Below, one piece after another: positions 40,512 to 40,551 of a stretch of 40,551 nucleotides of DNA. Positions within the stretch are counted from its first letter, which is position 1. Every line of letters begins with the position of its first letter. Position numbers and translations under genes: made by a program. The stretch comes from an uncultured Bacteroidales bacterium. GTDB lineage: Bacteria > Bacteroidota > Bacteroidia > Bacteroidales > F082. Under the pieces are notes generated by a model. That model was not told where the DNA came from. It saw nothing but the letters and a program-made list of their open reading frames with translations, and did no database searches. Where the stretch lies: assembly GCA_937902805.1 (NCBI GenBank), contig CALEMB010000123.1, forward strand, positions 1-40,551, given 5' to 3'.

Positions 40512-40551
40512 AGATCGGAAGAGCGTCGTGTAGGGAAAGAGTGTAGATCTC
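40512..40551. other. Illumina adapter sequence (assembly artefact)
   Basis: The last 40 bases begin AGATCGGAAGAGC and continue exactly like the TruSeq universal (i5-side) adapter read-through. They are not from the organism and should be trimmed. Confidence 0.98.

Overview
The window reads as a chromosomal contig from a Bacteroidales (Bacteroidota) bacterium, probably a metagenome-assembled one. The evidence is consistent: promoters of the TAnnTTTG (-7) type with a TTG near -33 and no general Shine-Dalgarno use; a Type IX secretion (T9SS) C-terminal sorting domain on an S8 protease and on a 1,553-residue surface protein; a two-subunit 2-oxoacid:ferredoxin oxidoreductase with the gamma domain fused to alpha; a DUF4143-type AAA ATPase; and outer-membrane beta-barrels with a terminal Phe. 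There are no rRNA or tRNA genes, no CRISPR array and no transposase. The last 40 bases (40512-40551) are Illumina adapter sequence, so the right end is an assembly artefact.

Layout. 1-6.2 kb: end of a Ser/Gly-rich protein, a FadL-like outer-membrane protein, a minus-strand nif3/zinc-ribbon pair, and a tightly overlapping plus-strand cluster lpxK-punA-lpxH (lipid A synthesis plus purine salvage). 6.2-7.7 kb: an AAA/DUF4143 ATPase cassette lies at the 3' end of lpxH. A second, diverged copy of the last ~50 bp of lpxH sits on its far side, and three near-palindromes at exact 33-bp spacing precede the ATPase gene. 7.7-12 kb: an FN3 lipoprotein, a small XRE-type regulator with a heavily structured leader, and a T9SS-exported subtilisin. 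12.1-20 kb: M20 dipeptidase, DsbD, tilS (carrying an in-frame insertion made of two dispersed repeats), a flavin reductase, a 2-TM protein, and an MntA/HepT toxin-antitoxin pair.

19.2-25.5 kb: the korAB operon, with a divergent 2[4Fe-4S] ferredoxin that is its likely electron acceptor, a lipoprotein and a GH2 glycosidase. 25.5-30 kb: a two-gene operon encoding a Ser/Thr-kinase-like domain fused to a CDC48/FtsH-type AAA+ ATPase plus a YbjN-like protein, then gyrB. 30-34.9 kb: an outer-membrane barrel and a 1,019-aa TPR protein. 35-40.3 kb: a cobalamin riboswitch behind a near-consensus promoter, leading into the giant T9SS surface protein and a 95-aa membrane-anchored protein. The contig ends in a truncated CoA-transferase/acetyl-CoA hydrolase gene.

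The most notable systems are the B12-riboswitch-controlled surface protein operon, the kinase-AAA fusion, the ATPase cassette with its duplicated lpxH end and triple operator, and a family of small dispersed repeats that has entered coding sequences. All functional calls come from reading the sequence and family knowledge; no database search was run.
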